Under the pieces are notes generated by a model. That model was not told the DNA's origin and ran no database searches. It worked only from the letters and a program-made list of their open reading frames with translations. Of a DNA stretch of 64,000 nucleotides, positions 60,376 to 64,000 are shown piece by piece (within the stretch, counting starts at the first letter, position 1; the number at the start of each line of letters is the position of its first letter). Where the stretch lies: the NCBI GenBank assembly GCA_021234155.1, contig JAJEKV010000008.1:3361008-3425007 (forward strand), written 5' to 3'. The DNA is from Isoetes taiwanensis. Its lineage: Eukaryota; Streptophyta; Lycopodiopsida; Isoetales; Isoetaceae. The position numbers and the translations under genes are program-made.

Positions 60376-62430
60376 TACTTCTATTTTTGATCTCTCTTTG
60401 ACCATCCTCCTGGATAGATTTTGTTCTTCCACCTGCACCTTTGCAGCCTCTGTGTGGTTCTCTCTAATCCATTCTTCAAAGGATCTTCATTTAGATCAAG
60501 CCTCAACAGACCAGCAAATACTCCAAAAAGCTATTGGTTCCCTGAATGTACACAAAGATTGTCATGCCTTAGCAATGCATGCAAGAAATAATAGAAAAGA
60601 AGCAGTACCTTCAAGGCTTCTTTAACGACAGGCTCATTTTCTAGACCAAAAGGCTTTGGGATGCCACACTAATGACAACTCTGCCTTTCATTACCCATCA
60701 TTATTTACCATTGATGACCTCCACAAAGTCGTGGGACTTGAGATACATGATGGAGGATACTGATGCCTGATTAGTCAGTAGAAACCACACACACATTAAT
60801 GAAGATATACACTCAGAGTGGTTTCAGATGCTATATGAGACTGCAAAGCAAACCATTCTCCAGATGCAAACTATTTTACAGTTTTTCACTTGAAAAAAAA
60901 TTAACATAATTGCAGTCCTAAATTCAAATGGATCAAGCTCTGAGAAGCTTTGACAAGCTATCTTATTAATTTTAGTTATTTAAGGAACAAGCTCAACAGG
61001 GAGCAAAGCATAAATTCCAAGATCCAACAGTCATAGACTAATCCAGTAATCCCCAGTTCAGTCTTAAGACTAACAAAATACCGTGATATGAGAAACTGCA
61101 GGTTTGATCATTAAAGGTGACTGCAGAGCCATGGGCCAGTTCCCTACAAAATGCCACAGAACATGAACTACATGCTTACATACGTTTTAGAATACAGGAA
61201 ATGTGGAAGGCAAAAATCAGAAATCAGTACTAGAAATCAGTATTTTGCAATGTAAGCTATCTAAAGACTAAGATGGAAATAATTACCTTACCAGGGCTCG
61301 GACATGCCCTGTGGGAGGTAGTTTGTTTGTCAAACCATAAACAACCACAACAAGAAAAAATTTGAATAAATTATATGCAGCAGCCATCACGGGACCAGGT
61401 AATCTCTATCTATTCTATTGAGGCGATGTTTGAATGTCTCACCCCCATCAAAACATATAATGAAATAAAAACACATGAATGGAAATTGATACTAACCCTG
61501 CTACTCTTATATACCACCGAGCTGCTACTCTTAATCTTCCAGGCCCTTCACAATGTGAAACACCGTTATATGTGTACATCTGATTGAGTTGTTGCATTGT
61601 CGGGTAGATACAATCACTTTTAGCTGGTTGCGCTTAGAACAAGCACTACTGCCATGCTCTCTCTTAACCCGATTCAAAATTTAAACTGCATAACGGAATC
61701 CCTAGCAAAGGGGACTCCCTCAATCTGTCATGAGACCAGAAATCCATATGTTCTTTACCTCAGTATATCTGATGATGCTCTTCGCTAATAGAATGGGGGA
61801 ACCTGTGGCACCAGACTTGTTTCCGAAAGATGTATTCCGAGAATTCAAATAAGATATGCAAAGCAAGAAAGAACCTAGTATCCGGTCGACCCAAATAAAA
61901 AAGGCACATAGAGCTTAAAAAACAAATTCTGAATTTACCTCCTAGATCAGCAAGAAGATAGTTCAATCTGTGATTGGTGAAGAACAAGAGAAAGCCAAGC
62001 GATTCACACTCAATCAAATCAAAGCATCATAAGGTTCCTCAAACCACAAGGGCACAATCTCCAAAGGGGCACACCCTAAGCGACAATCGCCTGCCCTTCG
62101 GCATCCGCATTCATCCCTAAATTCTCGTATGGATAACTTTTTAGAAAGGAAGTGAAAATTAGATGGATATCTAAGGCATAGACTTAAAAAGTATAAAAAC
62201 TAGGAAAAAGCACACCAGAAGGTTTTGGCAAGGTTTTTGCGTATTAGAAAATGGCTAGGCCTAGACATTTATGTCTGGCGGCATGGAATCTGGGAAGCGG
62301 ATTCCAGGGAGTCCCACGATCGGGGGAGCCGGAGAAGGGTCCTCGAATCAGCAAACCCGCCTAGTGCACACAAACATGGTAACGGCCTGAGCTTCAAATT
62401 TACCTTCTCGACACCGCCGAAAGAGTAATC
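60376..62430. other. Possible exon pieces on the minus strand, not assembled
   Basis: Exon-like minus-strand segments: 60679-60610 (CGIPKPFGLENEPVVKEALK), about 60534-60430 (LFGVFAGLLRLDLNEDPLKN), 61388-61290 (MAAAYNLFKFFLVVVVYGLT..PPTGHVRAL, hydrophobic), about 61145-61085 (GNWPMALQSPLMIKPAV). Splice phases between them do not agree, so I cannot call a gene. GC-rich sequence at 62230-62400 resembles a first exon or CpG-type promoter. Confidence 0.3.
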
Positions 62431-63800
62431 ATCATGTCATTTCCATTCCTGAGGCGGAATCAACGACCTAGTTCCATGTTGTAATAAGATTGAAAGTGGA
62501 TCTTATTATGATCCAATAGTTCTTTGTTTTATTTGGCATTGTGTAGTTTGATCTTTCTTGATATTGTTATGGTTTTATTTTTGATTTTGATTGTTGTCAC
62601 TTGAAGTTCAAATTCAAAGTTGTTTTAAGAACAAGAAAGTTGTTTTTTAAATGAAGAAATGAAGTTATGTAAAACCTGTTTTGTCACAATGTATATATGA
62701 ATAAAGAAAACAAGTCATTACCAATATCCAATATCCAGGTAAAGAAAAGTTATATAGGGAGTAAAGGGAATCTTGGCAATAATGTTTGCACAATCAAAAA
62801 CTATCTTTTATAACATATCATTCCTCAAGGTTTTACGCCAGATTCGTAGATAAACAATAATGAAATATGTTACGCTTCAGGTTTTGGCAAGAAGTCAGAT
62901 ATATTCGGAAAGCTTCGTGCCGCATTTAGAAAGAAAGGCACCACGAAGTTTAGAAGGCCAACATTTAGAAAAGAACCTATGAGCCAGAGGCTTTTTGGTT
63001 GCTTTCCGGGCATGAAGTCCACTTCCGTGAGCTTTGAAAATTGCTTACATTGTCGGTCCCTTGTTCCGCCCCATGTTTGCAGCATACCCATTTTAAAAAG
63101 TTGGCGCTTTATTCATCGTTTATTCACGCCCCAGACCTTGATCCGAAAATGGCTGTGGCGCCCATGGCTTTGACTTCTTTTCTTTAATTTCGATTCTCAG
63201 GTACAAAAAGATCGCCTCCTTTATACTAATTTTGTCTAATTCTCGCGAACGGGCCACTTTGTGGTTTTCCAAATTTGTTTAACTTATCCATGACTGATCC
63301 ATTTTTTATCCAATAAGTAAACGATGCGTGTAAACAAATGACAGGGTCAAAGATGGAGTCCATCACTATTTTAGGTAAAGATTGCACCTTCTCCCGGAAC
63401 CGTGATGCAAAGTGAGGATTTGTAGTTTTATTTATTTGTGTGTTTGTAATGAGTAATTATGTTGACCATATCTGAAACCGCTTGAGCCCATATCCTTTAC
63501 CTCAACTTCATCGCCTCAAGATAGGAAGTAACTTTCTTGGTTGATTTTCATGTTCATGTGCTAGTAATTGTAATTTTTTTTGTCATCGCATATTCTCTTG
63601 TGCTTAATTAGCAGTGGTCCCGGCAACACGCTCATGCCCATAACACAACGATCCCAATACGATATTATAATCGCCACGTCACACGATATGTCACCACAAC
63701 AAGTACTTGAGAGTCGTGAAGAGTTGCACCTAGGGGCAACCTCGTGATATGTTATGCATGTATATTAAACATATGCAATTAAAACCCCTGCCAAGTGGCA
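62431..63800. other. Spacer; one basic open frame
   Basis: After ACGCTTCAG (62872-62880) a plus-strand frame runs about 98 codons to TGA near 63170 (GFGKKSDIFGKLRAAFRKKG, then KFRRPTFRKEPMSQRLFGCF). It is basic and could be an exon; no family recognised. Otherwise nothing seen. Confidence 0.3.
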
Positions 63801-63825
63801 ATACCCCATTTGTCCCTTCTAACCT

Positions 63826-63876
63826 AACCCTAAAAGGTTCATGTATAAAGAACAAAACAAGTGGGGAAACCCTAAC
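63826..63876 (+). promoter_or_regulatory. Two telo-boxes upstream of the right-edge gene
   Basis: AACCCTAAA at 63826-63834 and AAACCCTAAC at 63867-63876, both about 100-150 bases before the ATG at 63978. Telo-boxes are typical of plant ribosomal-protein and other translation or cell-growth genes. Confidence 0.6.
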
Positions 63877-63977
63877 TTTCCTTTTTGCATTTTGGCTTCC
63901 CCGCCATTCGCCAAGGTAAGCCGCCATTCCGCATTGCCGGGATAGCCGCTGGAGCCTCTTTGCATATTAGATTCATC

Positions 63978-64000
63978 ATGGCACCGCTCGAAGAACGCAG
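63978..64000 (+). CDS. Start of a gene cut by the window edge
   Basis: ATGGCACCGCTCGAAGAACG begins a frame MAPLEER at the end of the window, preceded by a short leader with GCCAAG|GTAAGC at 63911-63922, a good donor for a 5'UTR intron if the ATG at 63978 lies outside it, or evidence that this ATG is intronic. Too little sequence to name the product. Confidence 0.35.

Noticed and set aside
62225-62428. Plus-strand frame in GC-rich 62.2-62.4 kb
   Set aside because: No domain; more likely antisense to a first exon or promoter region.

Overview
The window is nuclear DNA of a land plant. The genes are spliced, with GT-AG introns and one GC-AG intron, and encode plant-specific products: a receptor-like kinase with a phytocyanin ectodomain, an ATS3-type PLAT protein, a GPI-type lipid transfer protein, a RimM protein fused to a UDP-sugar pyrophosphorylase-like domain, a DOMON-cytochrome b561, and a broken chloroplast FtsY copy. 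Low gene density, long AT-rich spacers, many decayed retroelements and no close resemblance to flowering-plant gene spacing suggest a large-genome plant such as a fern or gymnosperm; this is inference and I cannot name the species.

Layout. 1-2777 is a compact cluster of three cell-surface genes: receptor kinase (minus, runs off the left edge), PLAT protein (minus, only 80 bp upstream of the kinase start) and LTPG (plus, one-base frameshift). 3862-22015 is mobile-element territory: a tandem repeat, a GC-rich decayed LINE with an AP-endonuclease and reverse transcriptase, a decayed Ty3/gypsy pol split by a MITE, a small antisense gene-like unit with a TATA box, and a gag-like stretch. 22667-23025 is the terminal exon of a coiled-coil protein.

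26477-31619 (minus) is the best multi-exon gene, an 11-exon RimM/pseudo-pyrophosphorylase of 765 residues. A terminal exon of an unknown protein (32213-32538) and a telo-box region follow, then a cpFtsY pseudogene (33331-35449). 37200-38830 holds palindrome-rich CATGCA repeats and a duplicated unit. 42880-44482 (minus) carries Helitron-type remnants (RPA1-like and Pif1-like helicase). 46950-47715 holds two pseudogene pieces, the second from an ABCC transporter.

48800-50184 is an intact three-exon DOMON-cytochrome b561 gene. 54651-57054 is a complete small LTR retrotransposon with target duplication, primer-binding site and polypurine tract. The rest to about 63.8 kb is mostly featureless. A new gene starts at 63978 behind two telo-boxes and probably a 5'UTR intron.

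The most notable items are the phytocyanin-kinase architecture and its very tight PLAT neighbour, the inactive-looking pyrophosphorylase domain fused to RimM, a LINE-type 3' terminal motif followed by different short tandem repeats at several loci, and the small antisense ORF with one in-frame stop.
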